The notes under the pieces were generated by a model. That model made no database searches and was not told the origin of the DNA. It saw only the letters and a program-made list of their open reading frames with translations. DNA of 14,390 nt from JBKQHQ01 sp052148715. GTDB taxonomy: Bacteria > Pseudomonadota > Alphaproteobacteria > Rhizobiales > Xanthobacteraceae. Positions 1 to 6,687 of this stretch are shown here, one piece after another; position 1 is the stretch's first letter; each line of letters opens with the position of its first letter. The stretch lies in NCBI GenBank assembly GCA_052148715.1, contig JBKQHQ010000160.1, positions 1 to 14,390 of the forward strand, given 5' to 3'. Position numbers and translations under genes: made by a program.

Positions 1-94
1 GTCGGCCGGCGTCCACCGTCTCGACGGCCAGCTCCTGGTCATTCTCGACGTCGATCGGGTCCTGGAAATGGGCTCCGAGCCTCTGGCCGCCTAG
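1..94 (+). CDS. cheW: CheW chemotaxis coupling protein, C-terminal fragment
   Basis: This is the last 30 codons of a gene entering from the left edge; codons start at base 2 and the stop TAG is at 92-94. The peptide contains GVHRLDGQLLVILDVDRVL, which resembles the closing beta strand and helix of CheW-like SH3 domains (a conserved L-I-L-D-V/I-D-x-L/V-L pattern). CheW bridges chemoreceptors and the kinase CheA at the inner face of the membrane. The following genes are cheY, cheB and cheR on the same strand, which fits a chemotaxis operon whose cheA would lie to the left. A CheA C-terminus has the same fold and cannot be fully excluded from 30 residues, but the short end right after this segment fits CheW better. 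Confidence 0.72.
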   Translation, partial: SAGVHRLDGQLLVILDVDRVLEMGSEPLAA

Positions 95-160
95 CGCTGC
101 AGGATCGAAAACTGAACAAAGGCGGAATACGGGAGTGCCCGCCCAATAGACGAGGCTACG

Positions 161-526
161 ATGAAAACTTGCTTGGTCGTTGATGACTCGAGCGTCATCC
201 GCAAGGTGGCGCGACGCATCCTTGAAGGGCTCGATTTCCGGATCGTTGAGGCCGAGGACGGCGAGCAGGCGCTCGACGCCTGCAAGCAGCAGCTGCCGGA
301 AGCCGTGCTGCTCGACTGGAACATGCCCAAGATGGACGGCTACGAGTTCTTGCGGGCCTTGCGCCGGCTGCCGGGCGGCGATGGCCCGAAAGTCGTGTTC
401 TGCACGACGGAGAACGACGTTGCGCATATCGCCCGTGCGCTCCACGCCGGGGCCAACGAATATATCATGAAGCCGTTCGACAAGGAGATTGTCGAGGCCA
501 AGTTCCAAGAGGTTGGCTTGCTCTGA
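161..526 (+). CDS. cheY: CheY single-domain response regulator
   Basis: The product is a 121-residue stand-alone receiver domain, the usual length for CheY. Visible residues are the acidic pair D8/D9, the phosphoacceptor D52 in LLDWNMP, the conserved T82 and the K104-P105 pair in YIMKPF, so the phosphorylation site is intact. No output domain follows. In its family it is phosphorylated by CheA and binds the flagellar motor switch. It starts 66 bases after cheW with a GAGG just upstream of the ATG, and cheB follows on the same strand, so it is very likely co-transcribed with the chemotaxis genes. Many alphaproteobacteria have several CheY proteins, some acting as phosphate sinks; which role this one plays cannot be read from sequence. 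Confidence 0.93.
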   Translation: MKTCLVVDDSSVIRKVARRILEGLDFRIVEAEDGEQALDACKQQLPEAVLLDWNMPKMDGYEFLRALRRLPGGDGPKVVFCTTENDVAHIARALHAGANEYIMKPFDKEIVEAKFQEVGLL

Positions 527-577
527 TCGACGTTGCTGCTGTCGCGTTCCAACCCCGTAGTCCGAGTATCAGTGTTC

Positions 578-1741
578 ATGAGTACCGCCGTCGCAGACGC
601 GTCCCCAGCAGCCGCCGCCGGGACAAGACCCCTTCGAGTGATGGTCGTCGACGACGCGGTCGTTGTACGCGGGCTCGTCGCCAGGTGGATCGAGGCCGAG
701 CCCGACATGCAGCTCGTGGCCTCGCTGCGCACCGGGCGCGAAGCAGTCGACCAACTCGAGCGCACCAACCCCGATTTGGTCGTCCTCGATGTCGAAATGC
801 CGGATCTCGATGGGATCTCGGCGCTTCCATTGCTCCTGCAGAAGAAGCGCGATCTCATCGTCATCATGGCCTCAACGCTGACGCGGCGGAACGCCGAGGT
901 GAGCCTGAAGGCGTTGTCCCTGGGGGCTGCCGACTATATCCCGAAGCCGGAAACGAGCCGCGGCGTCACCACCTCGAGCACCTTTCGCCATGACCTGATC
1001 GAGAAGATTCGCCAGCTCGGTGCGCGCCGGGTACGCCGGCCGGGCGAGGGCGCGGCGCGGCCCGCTGCGCCACAAGCCGGCGTGCGCCCGAAAATCGAGG
1101 CAACGGCCACAAGCCTTCAACCTACGACTTTCAAGTTGCGTCCGTTTCCCGCGGCCGCTCCTCGGGTGCTATTGATCGGTTCCTCGACCGGCGGACCGCA
1201 GGCGCTGACGGCGCTGATCGCCCGGTTGGGCCCGGTCATTGATCGGTCCCCGGTGCTCATCACGCAGCACATGCCGCCGACCTTCACGACCATTCTCGCC
1301 GAGCACCTTGCGCGCGCCAGCGCGCATCCGGCGCGCGAGGGCGCGGATGGTGAACCGATCCTGCCGGGCAATATCTATCTGGCGCCGGGCGGCCGCCACA
1401 TGCGTGTCGCCCGCCGCAACGGCAGTGCGGTGATCACGCTCGATGACGGACCGCTGATCAATTTCTGCAAGCCTGCCGTCGATCCGCTGTTCTCCTCGGC
1501 GGCGCAGATCTGGGGCGGGACCATTCTGGCGTTGATCCTCACCGGGATGGGATCCGATGGTGCTCGCGGGGCTGCCGAGCTCGTCGAGGCGGGCGGCGGC
1601 GTGATCGCGCAGGACGAGGCGACGAGCGTCGTATGGGGTATGCCCGGCGCGGCGGCTCAGAAGGGGGTGTGCTCGGCGGTGCTGCCGCTCGATCAGATCG
1701 CGCCGAAGGTGGTTCGCCTGTTCGCGGGGGATCGCTCGTGA
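578..1741 (+). CDS. cheB: CheB protein-glutamate methylesterase / glutamine deamidase
   Basis: CheB removes methyl groups from chemoreceptor glutamates (and deamidates glutamines), resetting sensitivity. From the ATG at 578 the protein has 387 residues: a receiver domain at about 18-130 with phosphoacceptor D71 in LVVLDVEMP and K123-P124, a proline/alanine-rich linker at about 150-193, and the catalytic domain from about 195 to the end. The catalytic triad is visible as S203 in GSSTGGP, H231 in TQHMPP and D327 in TGMGSDG. The frame stays open upstream to a TTG at 533, and a GTG at 572 is also in frame. I prefer 578 because the receiver domain starts soon after it, although no strong ribosome binding site decides the matter. 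The stop overlaps the cheR start, suggesting coupled translation. Confidence 0.95.
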   Translation: MSTAVADASPAAAAGTRPLRVMVVDDAVVVRGLVARWIEAEPDMQLVASLRTGREAVDQLERTNPDLVVLDVEMPDLDGISALPLLLQKKRDLIVIMASTLTRRNAEVSLKALSLGAADYIPKPETSRGVTTSSTFRHDLIEKIRQLGARRVRRPGEGAARPAAPQAGVRPKIEATATSLQPTTFKLRPFPAAAPRVLLIGSSTGGPQALTALIARLGPVIDRSPVLITQHMPPTFTTILAEHLARASAHPAREGADGEPILPGNIYLAPGGRHMRVARRNGSAVITLDDGPLINFCKPAVDPLFSSAAQIWGGTILALILTGMGSDGARGAAELVEAGGGVIAQDEATSVVWGMPGAAAQKGVCSAVLPLDQIAPKVVRLFAGDRS

Positions 1742-2622
1742 CGCCGCTCGAATACGACTATTTGCGCAAGCTCCTGAAGGAGCGGTCCGGGCTCGTTCTC
1801 TCGGACGACAAGCAATATCTGGTCGAAAGCCGGCTCCAGCCTTTGGCGCGCAAGGCCGGCATCGCGGGCTTGAGCGAGCTTATTGCGAAGCTCAAGGCAG
1901 GTGCCGTTGAACCGCTCGTGGTCGACGTGGTCGAGGCGATGACCACGAATGAATCGTTCTTCTTCCGGGACAAGATTCCGTTCGACCATTTCCGCGAGAC
2001 GATCGTCCCGTCGCTGCTCGCCGCGCGCGCCAAGGAGCGGCGCCTGCGCATTTGGTGCGCGGCCGCATCTACCGGCCAAGAACCTTATTCGCTGGCGATC
2101 TGCATCAAGGAAATGGCGGCGCAGCTCGCCGGCTGGCGCATCGAGATCATTGCCACCGATCTGTCGCTTGAGGTGCTGGAAAAGGCCAAGGCGGGGATCT
2201 ACAGCCAGTTCGAGGTGCAGCGCGGCTTGGCGATCACCCTGTTGGTCAAGTACTTCACGCAAGTCGGCGAGATGTGGCAGATTTCACCTGAAATTCGTGC
2301 CATGGTGCAGTACCGGCCGCTGAACCTTCTGCAAAACTTCGCCAGCCTCGGCTCGTTCGACATCGTGTTTTGCCGTAACGTGCTGATCTACTTCGATCAA
2401 CCGACCAAGATCGACGTGCTCGAGCGCGTGGCGCGCTTGCTCGAGAAGGACGGCTATCTTGTCCTCGGCGCCGCCGAGACGGTGGTCGGGCTGACCGAGA
2501 GCTTCAAGCCGATCGCCGACCGACGGGGGCTCTATTCGCCCAGTCGGGCAACCGCAAAGCCGGCGCCGGGCGTGGTCGCCAATATCGGCTCCCGCGTTGC
2601 CGCCGTCTCCGGCGCGCGCTAG
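1738..2622 (+). CDS. cheR: CheR chemoreceptor glutamate O-methyltransferase
   Basis: CheR methylates receptor glutamates using S-adenosylmethionine, opposing CheB. The 294-residue protein has the small helical N-terminal domain (about 1-70), the conserved MTTNESFFFRD segment (68-78), the SAM-binding motif in WCAAASTGQEPYSLAI (106-121), an acidic D141 after the second strand, and FCRNVLIYF (211-219). Length fits the family. I chose the GTG at 1738 because it overlaps the cheB stop in the sequence GTGA, has a GGGGGA stretch about 7 bases upstream, and gives the usual N-terminus; the open frame extends further left inside cheB but encodes nothing like CheR there. The last ~25 residues, after GLYSPS, are Ala/Pro-rich and likely flexible. 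The stop codon lies at the edge of an intergenic repeat. Confidence 0.95.
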   Translation: MTPLEYDYLRKLLKERSGLVLSDDKQYLVESRLQPLARKAGIAGLSELIAKLKAGAVEPLVVDVVEAMTTNESFFFRDKIPFDHFRETIVPSLLAARAKERRLRIWCAAASTGQEPYSLAICIKEMAAQLAGWRIEIIATDLSLEVLEKAKAGIYSQFEVQRGLAITLLVKYFTQVGEMWQISPEIRAMVQYRPLNLLQNFASLGSFDIVFCRNVLIYFDQPTKIDVLERVARLLEKDGYLVLGAAETVVGLTESFKPIADRRGLYSPSRATAKPAPGVVANIGSRVAAVSGAR

Positions 2623-2722
2623 AGCACGACGACTTCGCTTCGAGTCGTCATCGCGCCCTATCTTATTGTTGAAGCATAATCTTTCCGAAAAACCGGTACG
2701 CACTTTTTGGGATCATGCGCTG
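2620..2722. repeat. Rhizobiales-type interspersed palindromic repeat
   Basis: Directly after cheR, and sharing its TAG stop, is a block starting TAGAGC with two nested hairpins. The first has arms GACGACT and AGTCGTC around an 8-base loop (about 2629-2650). The second is an imperfect palindrome at 2671-2722 containing CCGAAAAACCGGT and ACTTTTTGGGATCATGCG. From memory this closely resembles a dispersed intergenic repeat (TAGAGCATGAT...GGATCATGCTCT type) that is abundant in Bradyrhizobium-group genomes. As RNA the hairpins might protect or end the che transcript; that is inference. Confidence 0.6.
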
Positions 2723-2814
2723 ATACCAAGGTACAGTGATCTGTGGAAGGCCATTTCCATTCGACCACTGACCTCCCGATCGCGGTCTTCTGGTACCGGA
2801 CGCAGAAATAAGTC

Positions 2815-2879
2815 ATCAGAAATCAGAAGGAGGAGGTCAGTTATTGCTGACCACCGACTCCTGATTTTGGTCCTCTGAT
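2815..2879. repeat. Long imperfect inverted repeat between cheR and ctrA
   Basis: The segments ATCAGA, AATCAG, GGAG and GGTCAG on the left are answered in reverse order by CTGACC, CTCC, TGATT and TCTGAT on the right, around the loop TTATTG (2841-2846). The result is a 65-base bulged hairpin on either strand. It lies beyond the ctrA terminator and about 190 bases after cheR. A further segment CTGACCTCC (2768-2776) is a perfect complement of GGAGGTCAG (2832-2840), giving an alternative fold. No function is recognised. Confidence 0.45.
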
Positions 2880-2882
2880 AAG

Positions 2883-2906
2883 AAAACCCCGCCTTGGCTG
2901 GCGGGG
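2883..2906 (-). terminator. Rho-independent terminator of ctrA
   Basis: On the minus strand a perfect 7-bp stem (CCCCGCC, 6-base loop, GGCGGGG; 2887-2906) is followed directly by TTTTC. This is the classic intrinsic terminator pattern, placed about 55 bases after the ctrA stop and facing the right way for ctrA. It also separates ctrA from the converging che transcript. Confidence 0.85.
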
Positions 2907-2960
2907 TCCGGAAGCGTCCGAGTTGGAAGGAGAGAGCCCGAAGGCTCCCCGGAAAAAGCG

Positions 2961-3662
2961 TCAGGCCGGGATACGGGCCTCGTCGTCCGTGGGCTCGCGC
3001 AGCACGTAGCCGCGTCCCCACACGGTCTCGATGTAGTTCTTGCCGCTCGAGGCGTTGGCCAGCTTCTTGCGCAGCTTGCAGATGAAGACGTCGATGATCT
3101 TGAGCTCCGGCTCGTCCATGCCGCCGTAGAGGTGGTTCAGGAACATTTCCTTGGTCAGCGTCGTGCCTTTGCGCAGGCTCAGGAGCTCCAGCATCTGGTA
3201 TTCCTTGCCGGTCAGGTGCACCCGGGCGGCGTTGACCTCGACCGTCTTGGTATCGAGATTGACCACGAGATCACCGGTCTGAATGACCGACTGGGCGTGT
3301 CCCTTGGAGCGGCGCACGATCGCATGGATGCGCGCCACCAACTCGTCCTTATGGAATGGCTTGGTCATATAGTCGTCGGCGCCGAAGCCGAGACCTTTGA
3401 CCTTGTCCTCGGTGCCGGCGAGGCCGGAGAGGATGAGGATCGGCGTCTTCACCTTGGAGACGCGCAACGAGCGCAACACCTCGAAGCCGGACATATCCGG
3501 CAGGTTCAAATCGAGGAGGATGATATCGTAGTCGTAGAGCTTGCCTAGATCGACGCCTTCTTCGCCGAGATCGGTAGTATAGACGTTGAAGCTCTCCGAC
3601 TTGAGCATCAACTCAATAGACTGCGCGGTAGCGCCGTCATCCTCAATCAGCAATACGCGCAT
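2961..3662 (-). CDS. ctrA: CtrA cell-cycle master response regulator
   Basis: CtrA is the OmpR-type transcription factor that couples the alphaproteobacterial cell cycle to motility and polar development. The 233-residue protein has a receiver domain (about 1-115) with E7, D8 and D9, phosphoacceptor D51 in LLDLNLP and K104-P105, then a winged-helix DNA-binding domain (about 125-223) with the highly characteristic LTGKEYQMLELLSLRKG and the segment FICKLRKKLA. The N-terminus MRVLLIEDDGATAQSIELML and the length match the CtrA family closely. It ends in alanine; Caulobacter CtrA is recognised by ClpXP through its C-terminus, but whether that applies here is inference. It is transcribed away from fliI and towards cheR, with a terminator downstream and a CtrA-like box plus GANTC sites upstream. 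Confidence 0.96.
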   Translation of the reverse strand: MRVLLIEDDGATAQSIELMLKSESFNVYTTDLGEEGVDLGKLYDYDIILLDLNLPDMSGFEVLRSLRVSKVKTPILILSGLAGTEDKVKGLGFGADDYMTKPFHKDELVARIHAIVRRSKGHAQSVIQTGDLVVNLDTKTVEVNAARVHLTGKEYQMLELLSLRKGTTLTKEMFLNHLYGGMDEPELKIIDVFICKLRKKLANASSGKNYIETVWGRGYVLREPTDDEARIPA

Positions 3663-3741
3663 GCCAAGTCCCCTTCCTTGCCGCTGCGGCTCAGGTCGGC
3701 AAGCCGCATGGGCGGCCAGAGAAAACGCGGTGGGACAAACT

Positions 3742-3911
3742 GATTCGAAACACTAACGGTGCATGGTTAACAAAACCTGATTCAGCTCCGCAAGAGTCCG
3801 TTGGGCAGATTTCCCCCAATCGCGCTAAGAGATTGCGCAAGGATGGTTTTTTTGACACGGTCTGGTTCATGTTCCACATTAAGAGTCGGAAGCAAAAGAT
3901 TCCCGCGACTC
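3742..3911. promoter_or_regulatory. Cluster of six GANTC (CcrM methylation) sites upstream of ctrA
   Basis: GANTC occurs at 3742-3746, 3779-3783, 3794-3798, 3883-3887, 3898-3902 and 3907-3911, with one more in early fliI (4056-4060). About 0.7 sites would be expected by chance in 170 bp at even base composition. CcrM methylates GANTC in alphaproteobacteria, and in Caulobacter one such site in the ctrA P1 promoter ties its transcription to replication-fork passage. The sites are directly visible; their use in cell-cycle control here is inferred. Confidence 0.6.
3763..3770 (-). promoter_or_regulatory. CtrA-like box upstream of ctrA
   Basis: The minus strand reads GTTAACCAT here, containing TTAACCAT, the well-known CtrA half-site form, about 100 bases before the ctrA start. 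A second TTAG follows with a 10-base gap, so it is not a canonical TTAA-N7-TTAA pair. It suggests autoregulation. The stretch lies between GANTC sites at 3742 and 3779. Confidence 0.5.
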
Positions 3912-3981
3912 GCCCCTCCGTCCTGCCCGGGCGAGGTCGCCTCGGTTACCGCGACGGTGACGCAATGATTAACGACCCGGG

Positions 3982-3998
3982 TAAACACGGAGTTAAAC
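3982..3998 (+). promoter_or_regulatory. CtrA box upstream of fliI
   Basis: The sequence TAAA-N7-TTAAAC matches the CtrA consensus TTAA-N7-TTAAC with one changed base in the first half and one inserted A at the end. It ends 37 bases before the fliI GTG, where a CtrA site overlapping a -35 region would be expected. A further TTAAC lies at 3969-3973. Early flagellar genes are known CtrA targets in Caulobacter; use here is inferred from position and match. Confidence 0.55.
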
Positions 3999-4035
3999 GG
4001 CGGGGCGGAAGTCGCGCAGGGCGCCGGAGTGTGTC

Positions 4036-5361
4036 GTGAAAGCCTTGGCCGAGCAGATTCTCGAGCTCGACAGCGTCGAGACCTATGGCCGGGTGGTCGG
4101 CGTGCGCGGGCTCTTGGTCGAGGTGGCCGGTCCGATCCACGCCATGTCGGTTGGTGCCAGGGTGTTGATCGATGTCGGCGCAGGCCGCAGCATACCGTGC
4201 GAGGTCATCGGTTTTTCAGGACACAATGCGCTGCTGATGCCGTTTTCCGCGCTTGAAGGCGTGCGGCGCGGGTGCAAGGCGACCGTCAGCGCGGTGGCCG
4301 CCGCCGTGCGGCCGTCCAAGGGTTGGCTCGGTCGCGTCGTCAACGCCATGGGCGAGCCGATCGACGGTAAGGGGCCGCTGCGGACCGGACCCTCGCCCTT
4401 TCCGTTTCGCAATACGCCGCCGGCGGCGCATGCGCGCCGACGGGTCGGTGCGCCGCTTGATCTCGGGGTGCGCGCGCTCAACACCTTCACGACCTGCTGC
4501 CGTGGCCAGCGCATGGGCATCTTCGCCGGTTCCGGCGTCGGCAAGTCGGTATTGCTGTCGATGCTGGCCCGCAACGTCGCGGCCGACGTTTCGGTGATTG
4601 GTCTCGTCGGCGAGCGCGGCCGCGAGGTGCAGGAATTCTTGCAGGACGATCTCGGCGACGCCGGCCTTGCGCGCTCGGTGGTCGTGGTATCGACCTCCGA
4701 TGAGCCGGCGTTGATGCGGCGGCAGGCGGCCTACCTGACCTTGGCCATTGCCGAGTCGTTTCGCGACGACGGTAAGGATGTATTGGTCCTGATGGATTCG
4801 GTGACGCGCTTTGCCATGGCGCAGCGCGAGATCGGGCTGTCTGCCGGGGAGCCGCCGACCGCCAAAGGCTACACCCCGACCGTGTTTACGGAGTTGCCGC
4901 GGCTGCTCGAGCGCGCCGGTCCGGGCACCGAGGAAGGGACGATAACGGGAATATTTACGGTGCTGGTCGACGGCGATGACCACAACGAGCCGATCGCCGA
5001 TGCGGTGCGCGGGATTCTCGACGGCCATATCGTCATGGAACGCGCCATTGCGGAGCGCGGGCGTTATCCTGCGATCAACATCCTGAAGTCCATCTCGCGC
5101 ACCATGCCGCGAGCGGCCGACCCGGCTTACGTCCCCGTCATCCAGCGCGCCCGCGAGGTGATGGCGACCTATGCCGATATGGAAGAGCTGATCCGGCTCG
5201 GCGCCTACCGCCCCGGCTCCAGCCCTGACGTCGATGAAGCGATCGCGCTGCACAAGCCGCTCGAGCGCTTCCTCGCCCAGGGCAAGGACGAGGCAACCGG
5301 CCTCGTCGAAGGATATTCGCGACTCGAGCGAATCCTAGGGGGGGTGGAAACCGAAAACTAA
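4036..5361 (+). CDS. fliI: FliI flagellar export ATPase
   Basis: FliI is the cytoplasmic ATPase of the flagellar type III export apparatus, related to F1-ATPase beta subunits, and works with FliH and FliJ to bring substrates to the FlhA gate. The 441-residue protein shows a beta-barrel N-terminal domain (about 1-95), Walker A GSGVGKS (165-171), the catalytic glutamate E193 in GLVGERGREV, Walker B VLVLMD (D254) followed by SVTRFAMAQREIG, and the P-loop ATPase signature PAINILKSISR. Length is normal. The GTG at 4036 has GGAG about 6 bases upstream and gives the expected start. It diverges from ctrA and has a CtrA box just upstream; fliJ follows 109 bases later on the same strand. Confidence 0.96.
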   Translation: MKALAEQILELDSVETYGRVVGVRGLLVEVAGPIHAMSVGARVLIDVGAGRSIPCEVIGFSGHNALLMPFSALEGVRRGCKATVSAVAAAVRPSKGWLGRVVNAMGEPIDGKGPLRTGPSPFPFRNTPPAAHARRRVGAPLDLGVRALNTFTTCCRGQRMGIFAGSGVGKSVLLSMLARNVAADVSVIGLVGERGREVQEFLQDDLGDAGLARSVVVVSTSDEPALMRRQAAYLTLAIAESFRDDGKDVLVLMDSVTRFAMAQREIGLSAGEPPTAKGYTPTVFTELPRLLERAGPGTEEGTITGIFTVLVDGDDHNEPIADAVRGILDGHIVMERAIAERGRYPAINILKSISRTMPRAADPAYVPVIQRAREVMATYADMEELIRLGAYRPGSSPDVDEAIALHKPLERFLAQGKDEATGLVEGYSRLERILGGVETEN

Positions 5362-5470
5362 CGTTAGTGCGCCACACTCGCTACCGTCTTGCACAGTGCG
5401 CCCGCGGCGGTGCGCCGGGCGCGAGCCGGCGCGACCCCCGTGTTCTCCAGGCTTCGGGGAGTAAGAGTCG

Positions 5471-5890
5471 ATGAAGTCACGCGACACGCTCATTCGCTTG
5501 AAGAGGTTCCAAGTCGACGAGAAGCGGCGCAAGGTCGCGCAAATCGAAGGTATGATCGCCGAGTTCGAGCGAATGGCGACCGACCTCGAGCGGGAGATCC
5601 GGGTCGAGCAGGACCGCGCCGGCATCCACGATCCGGCGCATTTCGCCTATCCGACATATGCCAAGGCGGCCATGCAGCGCCGCGAGAATCTCAAACGCTC
5701 CGCCGACGAGCTGAAAATTCAGCTCGACGATGCCAAAAGTGCGCTCGGTCAAGCGTTCGAGGAGCTCAAGAAAGTCGAGCTGCTCGACGAGCGCGACCAA
5801 ATGCGCGAGCGTGCGGCCGAGAACGCGCAAGAGCAGGCGGAACTCGACGCCATTGCGCTAACCCGGGTGCGCGATAGTGCGCGGGCGTAG
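5471..5890 (+). CDS. fliJ: FliJ flagellar export stalk / chaperone-escort protein
   Basis: FliJ is a small coiled-coil protein that sits in the FliI hexamer like the gamma stalk of F1-ATPase, contacts FlhA and helps recycle export chaperones. The 139-residue product is almost wholly helical and highly charged, with heptad-like stretches at about 5-50 and 65-130 and no membrane segment. It begins MKSRDTLIRLKRFQVDEKRR, typical of alphaproteobacterial FliJ. GGGGAG lies about 9 bases before the ATG. Identification rests on this pattern and on its place after fliI; sequence identity within the FliJ family is low, so the context carries much of the weight. Confidence 0.88.
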   Translation: MKSRDTLIRLKRFQVDEKRRKVAQIEGMIAEFERMATDLEREIRVEQDRAGIHDPAHFAYPTYAKAAMQRRENLKRSADELKIQLDDAKSALGQAFEELKKVELLDERDQMRERAAENAQEQAELDAIALTRVRDSARA

Positions 5891-5903
5891 GGCGGGTAGG
5901 GCG

Positions 5904-5931
5904 GCCGATCTCGGGTCTTCCTGAGATCGGC
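5904..5931. repeat. GCCGATCTC palindrome, copy 1
   Basis: A perfect 9-bp stem (GCCGATCTC and GAGATCGGC) with a 10-base loop lies 13 bases after the fliJ stop. No T-run follows it, so it is not a standard intrinsic terminator. It shares GCCGATCTCGG and its overall layout with the hairpin at 10381-10407, so it is probably a dispersed repeat that may also stabilise the fliIJ mRNA end. Confidence 0.5.
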
Positions 5932-5961
5932 GGCCGTAACCCGCGGTCCTGTCGCTCGGCC

Positions 5962-6012
5962 GGCGGACTACGCTCGCCCCGCGAAGAGCGGCGGCTCGCT
6001 AATCCGCCCTAC
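5962..6012. repeat. GGCGGA...TCCGCC palindromic intergenic repeat
   Basis: GGCGGACTACGC (5962-5973) is answered by GCTAATCCGCC (5998-6008) and then CTACG. From memory this resembles a common intergenic element with ends of the form GTAGGGCGGATTAGC. Short TAGGGCGGGTAGGGCGG pieces just after the fliJ stop (5889-5904) look like parts of the same family. The rest of the 251-bp fliJ/sigma-factor gap shows no gene. Confidence 0.4.
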
Positions 6013-6141
6013 GAATTCTGCTGGCGGTAATTTAGTCCTCCGCACCGGGCAGTTTGCCCGCGCAAAAGCCGTTCATCACCCTCGACGCGCGCGCCAGGTC
6101 GGGATAATCGGTCCCGTAGGCTTGAGGGGCGCGAACTTGCG

Positions 6142-6687
6142 ATGCTGACGCCGGCGGAACTCGTGTGGCTTCTCGCCGCGGTGGCGAAGGGCGACGAGAA
6201 GGCATTCGAGCGGCTTTATGCGGCGACGCGGGCGAAACTCTTTGGCGTCGTGCTGCGTATCTTGAAACGTCGCGACCTGGCAGACGAAGTCATGCAGGAG
6301 ACGTATCTCAAGATATGGAACGGTGCGGGGCAATTCGATCCCGCGCAGTCGAGCCCGATCACCTGGATGGTGGCGATCGCCCGCAACCGGTCGATCGACC
6401 ACCTGCGCAAGAAAGCGGAGGTGTCGATCGAGGACGAACCGGACGCTGTCGAGACCGCGGCTGACAATCCGCACCCCCTGGCGCGCCGGGAAATGACCGA
6501 GGAGTTCAAGCGCCTGCTGGGCTGCATCGGACGGCTTGATCCGGACCGGCAACGGCTGGTTCTCGACGCCTATTACAACGGTTGGAGCCGCGAGCAGCTT
6601 TCCGCGAAGCTCCGTGTGCCCGTGAGCACGGTCAAGACCTGGCTGCGGCGCAGCCTCATCGAGATTCGCGAGTGTCTGGGCGCATGA
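6142..6687 (+). CDS. ECF sigma factor (RpoE/SigK-like sigma-70 family)
   Basis: This 181-residue protein has only the sigma regions expected of an extracytoplasmic-function factor. Region 2 spans about 20-90 (FERLYAATR, LADEVMQETYLKIW, ITWMVAIARNRSIDHLRKK). A short acidic linker follows. Region 4 spans about 125-175, with a helix-turn-helix in GWSREQLSAKLRVPVSTVKTWLRR. It directs RNA polymerase to a small set of stress or envelope promoters. The stop overlaps the next gene's start in ATGA, and that gene encodes an RskA-like anti-sigma factor, so this is a sigma/anti-sigma pair; such pairs usually activate their own promoter. GAGGGG lies about 12 bases before the ATG. The stimulus and targets are not visible from the sequence. 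Confidence 0.92.
   Translation: MLTPAELVWLLAAVAKGDEKAFERLYAATRAKLFGVVLRILKRRDLADEVMQETYLKIWNGAGQFDPAQSSPITWMVAIARNRSIDHLRKKAEVSIEDEPDAVETAADNPHPLARREMTEEFKRLLGCIGRLDPDRQRLVLDAYYNGWSREQLSAKLRVPVSTVKTWLRRSLIEIRECLGA

Noticed and set aside
4216..5253. A 345-codon minus-strand open frame opposite fliI
   Set aside because: It lies fully inside FliI with all motifs intact; the composition is that of a shadow frame.
5891..5940. Intrinsic terminator after fliJ
   Set aside because: The hairpin is good but no T-run follows, and its sequence recurs at 10381, so it was called a repeat.
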